From assembly GCA_038117225.1 (NCBI GenBank), contig JAYOFM010000124.1:1-9398 (forward strand): 9,398 nucleotides of DNA, given 5' to 3'. The number at the start of each line of letters is the position of its first letter. Within the stretch, counting starts at the first letter, position 1. Below are positions 1 to 5,962 of this stretch, in pieces. The stretch is from JAYOFM01 sp038117225. Lineage in GTDB: Bacteria; Pseudomonadota; Alphaproteobacteria; Rhodospirillales; Casp-alpha2. A model generated the notes under the pieces. It did not search any database. It was given only the letters and a program-made list of their open reading frames with translations, and was not told where the DNA came from. Position numbers and translations under genes: made by a program.

Positions 1-1450
1 CGATGTTGCCTTCCTGGATCAGGTCGAGGAACTGCAGGCCGCGGTTGGTGTATTTTTTGGCGATGGAGATGACCAGGCGCAGGTTGGCCTCGATCATTTC
101 CTTCTTCGCCTTGGCGGCCTCGCGCTCACCCTTTTGTACGGTCGAGACGATGCGGCGGAATTCGGCGACTGGCAGGCCGGCTTCGTCCGAAATCTCGGAG
201 ATCTTGTCGCGAACGTCGTTAATTTCGTCCTTGTAGCGGGTGGCGAAACGCTGCCAGTTCTTGGTCGGCATCTTGGCAATGCGCTTCAGCCAGTCCGGAT
301 CGAGCTCGTGGCCGCGATAGTTCTCAAGGAAGTCATCGCGGCGCACGCGCGCCGATGTCGCCATGCGCAACAGCTGGCCCTCGAGCCCCACCATGCGCCG
401 GTTGAGACCGTAGAGGTGATCCACCAACTGCTCGATGCGGTTGTTGTTGAGATGCACGTCCTCCATCAGATCGACCAGTTCGTCGCGCAGCTTGTCGTAG
501 CGCTTCTCCTGGCTCGACTTGACCTCGCCCTCGCCCTTCATGGCGTCGAGACGGATCAACTGCAGGCGGTGCAGCTTCTTGTAGGTCTTGGCGATCTTCT
601 CGAAATTCTCGACAACCTGCGGCTTTAATTTTTCTTCCATGGCGGCGAGCGACAGATTGACCTCGTCATCATCATCGTCGTCGTCACTTTCGCCGTCGGC
701 CTTGGTTTCTTCACCGTCCGTGGCGTCGGATTTTTCGCCGTCCTTCGCCGGCGCGGCTGCCGGTTCGGGCTTCTTGGCGATCTCCAGCGTCACCACGCCG
801 GTCTTGGCGCCATCGGCGCTGGCGGTTCCCGCGCCTTCGCTGGTGTTGGCGTTTTGCGCATTGGCGGAGCCGGGGCCGCCGCCGTGGGTGGCATCCAGAT
901 CGATGATGTCGCGCAGCAGAATTTCCTCGGCGATCAGGGCGTCGTGCCAGCGCACGATGGCGCGGATGGTCAGCGGGCTTTCACAGATGCCGCCGATCAT
1001 CATATCGCGGCCGGCCTCGATGCGTTTGGCGATGGCGATTTCGCCTTCGCGCGACAACAGTTCGACCGAGCCCATTTCGCGCAGGTACATGCGCACCGGA
1101 TCATCGGTGCGGCCGAGATCACTTTCGTCCACGTTACCGGCGGGAGAGGCGGCCTCGGCGGATTCCTTGGTGTCATCATCGGCGGCGGCCTCGGTGTTGT
1201 CGTCCTCGGCCTCCTCGTTCTCGACCACGTTGATGCCCATTTCGGACAGCATGGTCATGGTGTCCTCGATCTGCTCGGATGACACCTCATCGGGGGGCAG
1301 TGCGCCATTAAGCTCGTCATAGGTGACGTAGCCGCGCTCCTTGCCCTTGGCGATCATTTTCTTGACCGAGGCACCGAGGCTGTCCAACAGGGGACTGTCG
1401 GTGCTTTCTTCCGTGCTCGTCTTGGCCGCCGCCGTTGCTGCTTTCGCCAC
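1..1450 (-). CDS. rpoD: RNA polymerase primary sigma factor RpoD (sigma-70), 3' end cut by window
   Basis: This is the housekeeping sigma factor, which directs core RNA polymerase to -10/-35 promoters. Translating the minus strand from the GTG at 1450-1448 gives 483 residues with no stop before the window edge. Region 1.1 is at about residues 20-80 (VKKMIAKGKERGYVTYDELN, then SSEQIEDTM). Region 1.2 is at about 116-148 (DDPVRMYLREMG). A long nonconserved linker follows, with seven consecutive Asp at 256-262. A conserved stretch (DELVDLMEDVHLNNNRIEQL) leads into region 2, and the frame ends at LVISIAKKYTNRGLQFLDL-IQEGNI. Regions 2.3-4, which recognise the promoter, lie outside. The GTG start is chosen because AAGGGA precedes it by 7 nt and no ATG lies in frame between it and the dnaG stop; an in-frame TTG two codons upstream is less likely. 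The gene starts 78 bp after dnaG, so co-transcription is plausible (inference). Confidence 0.97.
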   Translation of the reverse strand, partial: MAKAATAAAKTSTEESTDSPLLDSLGASVKKMIAKGKERGYVTYDELNGALPPDEVSSEQIEDTMTMLSEMGINVVENEEAEDDNTEAAADDDTKESAEAASPAGNVDESDLGRTDDPVRMYLREMGSVELLSREGEIAIAKRIEAGRDMMIGGICESPLTIRAIVRWHDALIAEEILLRDIIDLDATHGGGPGSANAQNANTSEGAGTASADGAKTGVVTLEIAKKPEPAAAPAKDGEKSDATDGEETKADGESDDDDDDDEVNLSLAAMEEKLKPQVVENFEKIAKTYKKLHRLQLIRLDAMKGEGEVKSSQEKRYDKLRDELVDLMEDVHLNNNRIEQLVDHLYGLNRRMVGLEGQLLRMATSARVRRDDFLENYRGHELDPDWLKRIAKMPTKNWQRFATRYKDEINDVRDKISEISDEAGLPVAEFRRIVSTVQKGEREAAKAKKEMIEANLRLVISIAKKYTNRGLQFLDLIQEGNI

Positions 1451-1457
1451 GCTCAAG

Positions 1458-1463
1458 TCCCTT
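1458..1463 (-). promoter_or_regulatory. Ribosome binding site of rpoD
   Basis: On the minus strand AAGGGA lies 7 nt before the GTG at 1450. It decides the rpoD start, because no ATG is in frame between here and the dnaG stop codon. Confidence 0.6.
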
Positions 1464-1528
1464 GCTTCAATAATCGTTCGGTTGTCCCGCGATCGGGAGC
1501 GGCCACATGGGGGCCACGATAAAGCTCC

Positions 1529-3367
1529 CTAATCCGCGCCCGTGGACGCTCCGTTATGTTGTTCCGCCTTCAATGCCTTGAGCCGATGGAACGCCTCGTC
1601 GGTTGGGTTCTCGACCCAGGCCCGTTCGGCATCCCGAATTTCCGACTGCAAGTCCCGCCCTCTAAGTTGCTCAAAGGCCTCATCCCAGCCGCGCCGGGAG
1701 TCTTCCATATCCGCGTCGGGCCGCGCAAAAAACGCATGTGCCAACACGCTGGGGTGCAAAACCCCGTTCAGCATATCCGCATGCCCGCCTTGGTTTAGGT
1801 GGTTAATCAGCGACGCGGAGTCAAGGCCTTCCTCGCCAGCCAGGGTCTTTAAGACCTCCTGGCGAAGATTGTCAAGCGGAACGGCGGAAAACTCAACATT
1901 TCCAAGGCGGTCCTCGACCGTATCGAACAGTCCCGGATGGTTGATTAGGGTGGCCAGCAAAACCTTCTGACGGCGCTCGTCGGGGCTGTCGTCGCTGGTC
2001 GTCTCGCGCTTGGTGTCGATGGCCGGTCCCGAGGTCCGGTAACTGCGCCGCCACGCCTGTTTTTTGTTGTTGCGTCCACCACCGCGCGCATTGTCGTCGC
2101 CGCCTTCGGGGTGCAGACGGCGTCGGAAGTGTTCGATGAAATGACGGCGGAAGGTGGCGTCGCCGATGTCGCGGGCGCGTTCGCTGAAGCGCTTTTGCAG
2201 TGCCGCCCGGTCTTCCGGCGTGCGCGGCAGCCGGTTGCCGGTTTCCATGCGCCATATCACCTCGGACAGAGGTTGCGCCTCGTCGAGCAGGGTTTGGACG
2301 GCGGGCAGGCCGCGTCCGCGCACCAGACTGTCCGGATCCTCGCCCGCCGGTAGGGTGGCGAAGCGCAGGCCGAGCCCGGCACGAATCAACGGCAGGGCGC
2401 GTTCCGCCGCCTTGGACGCCGCGCGCTGGCCGGCGGCGTCGCCGTCGAAACACAGCACCGGTTCCGGCACGGCGCGCCACAGTTCGGTCAATTGTTCCTC
2501 GGTCAGCGCCGTGCCCAGCGGCGCCACGGCGTGGTCCAGGCCGGCCTCGGCCAGCGCGATGACATCCATGTAGCCCTCGGTCACGATCAGGGTGCCGGCG
2601 CGCCGCGCCGCCGCCAGCGCATGGTTGAGGCCATAGAGCGTCCGCCGTTTCTGGAACAACGGCGTTTCCGGCGAATTCAGGTATTTCGGCTCACCGTCGC
2701 CGAGAATGCGGCCGCCGAAGGCGACGACGCGGCCACGCCGGTCGGCGATGGGGAACATGACGCGGCCGCGAAACCGGTCATAGGATTGGCGATCCTGGCC
2801 GTCGGGCTGGATCAGCATGCCGGATTCGATCATCAGGTCTTCCGGAATGCCATCGCGACTGAGTGCGGCCTTCAACGCGCCGCGGCCGTCCGGCGCGAAG
2901 CCGAGGCGGAATTTCTTGCGGGTTTCAGCCGAAAGGCCGCGCTTTTCCAGATAGTCCAGTGCTTGGCGTCCCTCGGGCATGGCCAGTTGGCGTTCGAAGA
3001 AGACGGCGGCGGCCTCGGTGACTTCTTCCAGGGTCTTGCGGCGCTGCTGGCGCTGCTGTTCCTCCGGGGTATCGCGCGGCACCTCCATGCCGACATCGGT
3101 GGCCAGCCGTTCCACCGCCTCGGGGAAGTTCAGGCCTTCGGTCTCCATGACGAAGTCAAAGACGCTGCCGTGCACTTGGCAGCCGAAGCAATGGTAAAAC
3201 CCCTTGTCCTCGTTGACCGTGAAGCTCGGCGTCTTTTCCTTATGGAACGGGCACAGGCCCTGGTATTCGCCGCGGCCCTTCTTTTGCAGGCGCACGCGCT
3301 TACCGATGACGTCGGCGATACCGGCGCGGGTTTTCAACTCATCGAGAAATTCGGGCGTAAAGGCCAT
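1529..3367 (-). CDS. dnaG: DNA primase DnaG
   Basis: DnaG makes the RNA primers for lagging-strand synthesis and works with the replicative helicase DnaB. From the ATG at 3367 the protein has 612 residues, a usual length. An N-terminal CHC2 zinc-binding domain shows Cys39, His42, Cys60 and Cys63 (LCPFHKEKTPSF, then FYHCFGC). The catalytic core follows with RFRGRVMFPIADRRGRV, VAFGGR and KYLNSPETP at about 198-235. The TOPRIM domain has Glu264 in TEGYMDV and Asp308/Asp310 in FDGDAAG, the metal-binding acidic residues of the family. A basic, glycine-rich linker (about 420-455) leads to a helical C-terminal DnaB-interaction domain. The frame extends upstream to an ATG at 3415, adding 16 residues (MSYDRHRAPYALDSCS). 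I prefer 3367 because family members begin just before the FLDELK-type helix and the upstream ATG has GGGGGA almost touching it. Neither start has an ideal ribosome binding site. The gene lies between the yqeY-like gene and rpoD on the same strand. Confidence 0.97.
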   Translation of the reverse strand: MAFTPEFLDELKTRAGIADVIGKRVRLQKKGRGEYQGLCPFHKEKTPSFTVNEDKGFYHCFGCQVHGSVFDFVMETEGLNFPEAVERLATDVGMEVPRDTPEEQQRQQRRKTLEEVTEAAAVFFERQLAMPEGRQALDYLEKRGLSAETRKKFRLGFAPDGRGALKAALSRDGIPEDLMIESGMLIQPDGQDRQSYDRFRGRVMFPIADRRGRVVAFGGRILGDGEPKYLNSPETPLFQKRRTLYGLNHALAAARRAGTLIVTEGYMDVIALAEAGLDHAVAPLGTALTEEQLTELWRAVPEPVLCFDGDAAGQRAASKAAERALPLIRAGLGLRFATLPAGEDPDSLVRGRGLPAVQTLLDEAQPLSEVIWRMETGNRLPRTPEDRAALQKRFSERARDIGDATFRRHFIEHFRRRLHPEGGDDNARGGGRNNKKQAWRRSYRTSGPAIDTKRETTSDDSPDERRQKVLLATLINHPGLFDTVEDRLGNVEFSAVPLDNLRQEVLKTLAGEEGLDSASLINHLNQGGHADMLNGVLHPSVLAHAFFARPDADMEDSRRGWDEAFEQLRGRDLQSEIRDAERAWVENPTDEAFHRLKALKAEQHNGASTGAD

Positions 3368-3540
3368 TGAGCAACTGTCCAGGGCATACGGGGCCCGATG
3401 CCGATCATACGACATTCCCCCAACAAGCCATCATAGGGCCGTCACGGCTAACCTAAAACATTGAAATAGGTTGGTTTTCCCCAGGATGTCCCCGAAAGCA
3501 TCCACAGGGAGGCCAAGAATTGGCGAAGAATCCGGCCCTG
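3368..3540 (-). other. Intergenic region between the yqeY-like gene and dnaG
   Basis: This 173-bp gap holds no gene that I can support. On the minus strand there is a TATGAT at 3435-3430, a possible -10 box for dnaG, but no good -35 at 16-18 bp. If used, it would start RNA at about 3423 and favour the dnaG start at 3367. A small stem (GCCAA, loop GAA, TTGGC at 3512-3524) follows the yqeY stop but lacks a T tract, so it is not a convincing terminator. A 7/9 match to the DnaA box (GCATCCACA on the plus strand) is also present near 3498-3506. Confidence 0.4.
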
Positions 3541-3996
3541 TTAACTCAGTGTCTTCTTGACCAGGGCGCTGGCTTTCGAAAAATCCATGCGGCCGGGATA
3601 GGTTTCCTTCAGCAGCGCCATTACCTTGCCCATGTCCTTCAGGGTCGTGGCCTCGGCCTTGGCAATTGCCTTGGCGACGGCATCGGCGGTCGCGTCATCA
3701 TCCAATTGTGTTGGCAGGAAGCGCTGAATGACCTCGATTTCCATCGCTTCCCGTTCCGACAGATCCTGGCGGCCGCCGGCGCTGTAGGCCTCGATGCTCT
3801 CGCGGCGTTGTTTGACCATGGATTGCAGCAGACCCAGGATGCCGTCTTCATCAATGGCATCGCCGTCGCCTTTGGTGCGGGCCTGGATGTCACGATCCTT
3901 CAATGCCGCTAGAATCAGGCGCACGGTCGCGGTCGTACAACTGTCCTTGGCCTTCATGGATTCCTTGAGCGAATCGTTGAGCTGCTGACGCAGCAT
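3541..3996 (-). CDS. yqeY: YqeY/GatB-like domain protein
   Basis: This is a 151-residue all-helical protein of the YqeY family, which resembles the C-terminal tail domain of the GatB subunit of the tRNA amidotransferase that converts Glu-tRNA(Gln) or Asp-tRNA(Asn). The role of stand-alone YqeY is not settled; a link to tRNA or translation is inferred from the domain. Family features seen are the N-terminal MLRQQLNDSLKESMKAKD, VRLILAALKDRDIQAR, the basic helix MVKQRRESIEAY followed by GGRQDL, EIEVIQRFLPTQL, and the C-terminal DMGKVMALLKE...DFSKASALVKKTL. The length matches the family (about 150). The ATG at 3996 is chosen over the in-frame GTG at 4002 because GGGGGA at 4010-4005 sits 8 nt from the ATG but only 2 nt from the GTG. 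It is the first gene of the leftward yqeY-dnaG-rpoD cluster. Confidence 0.93.
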   Translation of the reverse strand: MLRQQLNDSLKESMKAKDSCTTATVRLILAALKDRDIQARTKGDGDAIDEDGILGLLQSMVKQRRESIEAYSAGGRQDLSEREAMEIEVIQRFLPTQLDDDATADAVAKAIAKAEATTLKDMGKVMALLKETYPGRMDFSKASALVKKTLS

Positions 3997-4004
3997 CGGC
4001 ACCG

Positions 4005-4010
4005 TCCCCC
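4005..4010 (-). promoter_or_regulatory. Ribosome binding site of the yqeY-like gene
   Basis: GGGGGA on the minus strand is 8 nt before the ATG at 3996. Its spacing decides between that ATG and the in-frame GTG two codons upstream. Confidence 0.6.
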
Positions 4011-4076
4011 GACCGTGATTTGAGAATCAGGAACCCTAAAGCAATCGGATTTCGAACGCAAACGACTCACGCAATA

Positions 4077-4111
4077 ATTAATCGTTATAAATCAACATAT
4101 TAACAATTAAT
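4077..4111. repeat. Imperfect inverted repeat, candidate operator
   Basis: The left arm ATTAATCGTTAT (4077-4088) and the reverse complement of the right arm, ATTAATTGTTAA (4100-4111), agree at 10 of 12 positions across an 11-bp spacer. The half-site centres are about 23 bp apart, roughly two helical turns, as expected for a dimeric regulator. The regulator is unknown, and AT-rich sequence forms such dyads easily by chance. Confidence 0.4.
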
Positions 4112-4120
4112 TTCCAAGAC

Positions 4121-4149
4121 TTGACCGGAAACGATCCGTGCATTAGAAC
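4121..4149 (+). promoter_or_regulatory. Candidate sigma-70 promoter of carA
   Basis: The -35 box TTGACC (4121-4126, 5/6 to TTGACA) and the -10 box TAGAAC (4144-4149, 4/6 to TATAAT) are separated by 17 bp, the best spacing. Transcription would begin near 4156, giving a leader of about 30 nt before the carA ATG at 4185. Confidence 0.5.
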
Positions 4150-4184
4150 GCCGCGAATGCCACATCGGCTATAGGTCTCCGTCC

Positions 4185-5414
4185 ATGATCCAAGCTTCCA
4201 AGGAACGCGCGTCCCAGGTGACGGGCGGGGAGTCGTCGCGCGCCGGCGACACCGACAATAGTTTAAAAGTGCCGCCGGCGCCCCCCGGCGCCGACGCGGC
4301 GCTGGTGTTGGGGGACGGCACGGTATTCTGGGGCCGGGGTGCCGGCGCCGAGGGCGATGCCACCGGCGAGGTTTGCTTCAATACCTCAATCACCGGCTAC
4401 CAGGAAATCATGACCGACCCCAGCTATGCCGGTCAGATCATCACCTTCACCTTTCCCCACATCGGCAACGTCGGCGCCAACCCGGAAGATGTCGAGACCA
4501 CGACCCCGGCGGCGCGTGGCTGTATTCTGCGCGCCGACATCACGGAACCGGCGAACTGGCGCGCCACCCAGCATCTCGATGCGTGGTTGAAACGCATGGG
4601 GCTGGTTTGCGTCACCGGCATTGATACCCGCCGCCTGACCCGCCGCATCCGCGAAGGCGGCGCGCCCAACGGCACCATTATTCACACCCCCGGGAGATTG
4701 CCCGATGTCGCCGCCGCGCACGCGCGGGCGACCGCATGGCCCGGACTCGAAGGCATGGATCTGGCCAAGGAGGTCAGCTGCCGCCAGACCTACACGTGGG
4801 ACGAAACCCGTTGGACCCTGGGGTCGGGCTACGGTCGCCAGGGCGAACCCCGCTTCCACGTGGTCGCCGTGGATTTCGGCGCCAAGCACAACATTTTGCG
4901 GTGTCTGGCCTCGGCCGGCTGTCGCGTCACCGTGGTGCCGGCATGGGCGAGCGCGGATGAAATCCTCAATCTCGCACCGGATGGGGTTTTCCTGTCAAAC
5001 GGGCCGGGCGATCCGGCGGCGACGGGCGAATACGCAGTGCCGACGGTCAAGGCGCTGGTCGATAGCGGCAAGCCGATCTTCGGTATCTGCCTCGGTCACC
5101 AGATCCTGGCACTTGCGCTCGGCTGCGAGACCAAGAAGATGCGCCAGGGCCACCGGGGCGGCAACCAGCCGGTCAAGGATATGCTTACCGGCAAGGTCGA
5201 AATCACCAGCCAGAACCATGGCTTCGAGGTCGACGCCGCGAGCTTCCCCGCCGGCATCACCGAAAGCCATCAAAGCCTGTTCGACGGTTCCAACGAGGGC
5301 CTCCGCGTCGAGGGCAAACCCATTTTCTCCGTCCAATACCACCCCGAAGCCTCCCCCGGCCCGCAAGACAGCCACTACCTCTTCGAGAGATTCGTCGGGC
5401 TGATGGAAAAGTGA
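4185..5414 (+). CDS. carA: Carbamoyl-phosphate synthase small (glutaminase) subunit CarA
   Basis: CarA hydrolyses glutamine and passes the ammonia through a tunnel to CarB to make carbamoyl phosphate, the precursor for pyrimidines and arginine. The 409-residue protein has the CarA-specific N-terminal domain (LVLGDGTVFWG at 40-50; EVCFNTSITGYQEIMTDPSY at 62-81; FPHIGNVG; RRLTRRIREGGAPNG) and a C-terminal class I glutamine amidotransferase domain. That domain shows FLSNGPGDP (269-277), the nucleophile Cys302 in GICLGHQ, and His386/Glu388 in VQYHPEAS, so the catalytic triad is complete. The first 35 or so residues form a polar extension; E. coli CarA starts almost at the LVLGDGT-like strand. The ATG at 4185 has only a weak AGG at 4173-4175, nine nt away. 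The in-frame GTG at 4269 would give 381 residues but has no visible ribosome binding site. The extension uses mostly G or C at third positions, like coding sequence here. The partner carB is 717 bp downstream, not adjacent. Confidence 0.97.
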   Translation: MIQASKERASQVTGGESSRAGDTDNSLKVPPAPPGADAALVLGDGTVFWGRGAGAEGDATGEVCFNTSITGYQEIMTDPSYAGQIITFTFPHIGNVGANPEDVETTTPAARGCILRADITEPANWRATQHLDAWLKRMGLVCVTGIDTRRLTRRIREGGAPNGTIIHTPGRLPDVAAAHARATAWPGLEGMDLAKEVSCRQTYTWDETRWTLGSGYGRQGEPRFHVVAVDFGAKHNILRCLASAGCRVTVVPAWASADEILNLAPDGVFLSNGPGDPAATGEYAVPTVKALVDSGKPIFGICLGHQILALALGCETKKMRQGHRGGNQPVKDMLTGKVEITSQNHGFEVDAASFPAGITESHQSLFDGSNEGLRVEGKPIFSVQYHPEASPGPQDSHYLFERFVGLMEK

Positions 5415-5431
5415 AGGCCCTGTTGGGCCTT
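5414..5431 (+). terminator. Hairpin directly after carA, weak terminator candidate
   Basis: AAGGCCC, loop TGTT, GGGCCTT forms a perfect 7-bp stem starting at the last base of the carA stop codon. Only three T residues follow (5430-5432), one of them the T after the right arm, so it may be a weak or Rho-assisted terminator, or just an RNA-stabilising stem. If it works, carB needs its own promoter. Confidence 0.4.
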
Positions 5432-5440
5432 TGAAGGTTT

Positions 5441-5562
5441 ACCGCAGAGAGCACAGAGAACACAGAGATGGACACAGAGAAGAAAGGGAAGAGGAGAGCG
5501 CTTCGCGCCGTTAGGCGCCACTCTTTTTTTTCTTCTCTGTCAGCCCTCTGTGTTCTCGGTGG
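5441..5562. repeat. Long imperfect palindrome with CACAGAGA repeats
   Basis: This 122-bp element begins ACC and ends GGT and folds back on itself. GAGAACACAGAG (5456-5467) pairs perfectly with 5546-5557, and ACAGAGAAGAAA (5474-5485) pairs perfectly with 5529-5540. Closer in, AAGAG (5489-5493) pairs with CTCTT (5521-5525) and GCGC (5498-5501) with GCGC (5515-5518). The left arm holds three copies of CACAGAGA (5452, 5461, 5473) plus a degenerate GCAGAGA at 5444. The purine-rich left arm and pyrimidine-rich right arm look unlike the neighbouring sequence. From memory, similar CAGAG-rich palindromes occur near GxxExxY genes in other bacteria. No transposase is encoded here, so it would be non-autonomous if mobile. 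Confidence 0.75.
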
Positions 5563-5588
5563 TGAAGAGAATCAGTTGAGCCGGCACC

Positions 5589-5909
5589 ATGCTTGATCGG
5601 GATCCGTTGACGGAGCGGATTATCGGGGCCGCGATCGAGGTGCGTCGGACATTGGGCCCCGGGTTGCTGGAATCGGCGTACGAGGAGTGTGTCTGTCAGG
5701 AATTGTCCGCCGGCGGATTGGATTTCAAGCGGCAGGTGATGTTGCCGATCGTCTATAAGGGCATGACTGTGGAGCCCGATTTCCGCGCCGATTTGATCGT
5801 CGAGAATGAGGTTCTGCTGGAACTGAAAGAAGTCGAAAAATTGATGGCCGTGCATGAGGCCCAAATTCTGACGTATCTGAAGCTGAGCGAGATCGGCAAG
5901 GTTTGCTGA
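5589..5909 (+). CDS. GxxExxY-family protein (PD-(D/E)XK-like), C-terminus lost by frameshift
   Basis: This is a 106-residue member of the GxxExxY family (PDDEXK_3-like), small proteins of unknown role with a nuclease-like fold. The naming motif is Gly25-Leu-Leu-Glu28-Ser-Ala-Tyr31 (LGPGLLESAYEECV). Candidate nuclease residues are Asp68 in FRADLIV and Glu78/Lys80 in LLELKEVE, followed by the conserved HEAQILTYLKLS. Family members usually run to about 125 residues and end with a LLINFN...LK.GIKRFV tail. Here the frame reads GKVC and stops at 5907-5909, while that tail is encoded just downstream in another frame (5903-5962). One missing base near 5897-5903 explains this, so the gene is probably a recent pseudogene or makes a shortened protein; a sequencing error is also possible. 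No convincing ribosome binding site precedes the ATG. Leu is often TTG, unlike the neighbours, which hints at acquisition. It lies 26 bp after the palindromic element, between carA and carB. Confidence 0.85.
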   Translation: MLDRDPLTERIIGAAIEVRRTLGPGLLESAYEECVCQELSAGGLDFKRQVMLPIVYKGMTVEPDFRADLIVENEVLLELKEVEKLMAVHEAQILTYLKLSEIGKVC

Positions 5910-5962
5910 TAAATTTCAATGCGACCCCGCTGAAGAACGGAATCAAACGATTTGTGATCTAA
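5903..5962 (+). pseudogene. Out-of-frame C-terminal tail of the GxxExxY gene
   Basis: Reading from 5903 gives LLINFNATPLKNGIKRFVI and then TAA at 5960-5962, the expected end of a GxxExxY protein. Relative to the ATG at 5589 it is displaced by a shift equal to one lost base. With that base restored the protein would be about 124 residues, the family's normal length. It shows that the gene was intact recently. Confidence 0.8.

Larger units (their letters stand above)
3997..4184. other. Divergent AT-rich intergenic region (yqeY-dnaG-rpoD / carA)
   Basis: This 188-bp gap separates the leftward cluster from the rightward carA and should carry promoters for both. The stretch at about 4070-4115 is far richer in A and T than the rest of the window. 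A good promoter faces carA (4121-4149). Leftward, the best -10 is TATAAC at 4089-4084, with only a poor -35 (TTAATT, 15-bp spacer). An imperfect inverted repeat spans 4077-4111 and overlaps that -10. Confidence 0.6.

Noticed and set aside
588..1322. Serine-rich plus-strand open frame opposite rpoD
   Set aside because: Its serine runs come from the reverse complement of Asp/Glu-rich rpoD linker codons; rpoD is clearly the real gene.
1485..1498. TCCCG CGAT CGGGA stem between dnaG and rpoD as a terminator
   Set aside because: The stem is only 5 bp and has no T tract on the transcribed strand.
2492..3370. Long plus-strand open frame (292 codons) opposite dnaG
   Set aside because: It is a shadow of dnaG in GC-rich DNA. 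The dnaG frame has zinc-site and TOPRIM motifs; the antisense product has no recognisable domain.
4056..4064. ACGCAAACG resembling half of an E. coli PurR box
   Set aside because: The second half does not match the PurR consensus, and E. coli-type PurR is not expected in alphaproteobacteria. Likely coincidence.
5444..5480. CACAGAGA repeats as a possible CRISPR array
   Set aside because: The units are 7-8 bp and nearly contiguous with no spacers, and they form one arm of a palindrome.
5897..5909. Programmed -1 frameshift in the GxxExxY gene
   Set aside because: No X XXY YYZ slippery heptamer is in the required phase and no clear downstream stem is seen. A lost base is simpler.
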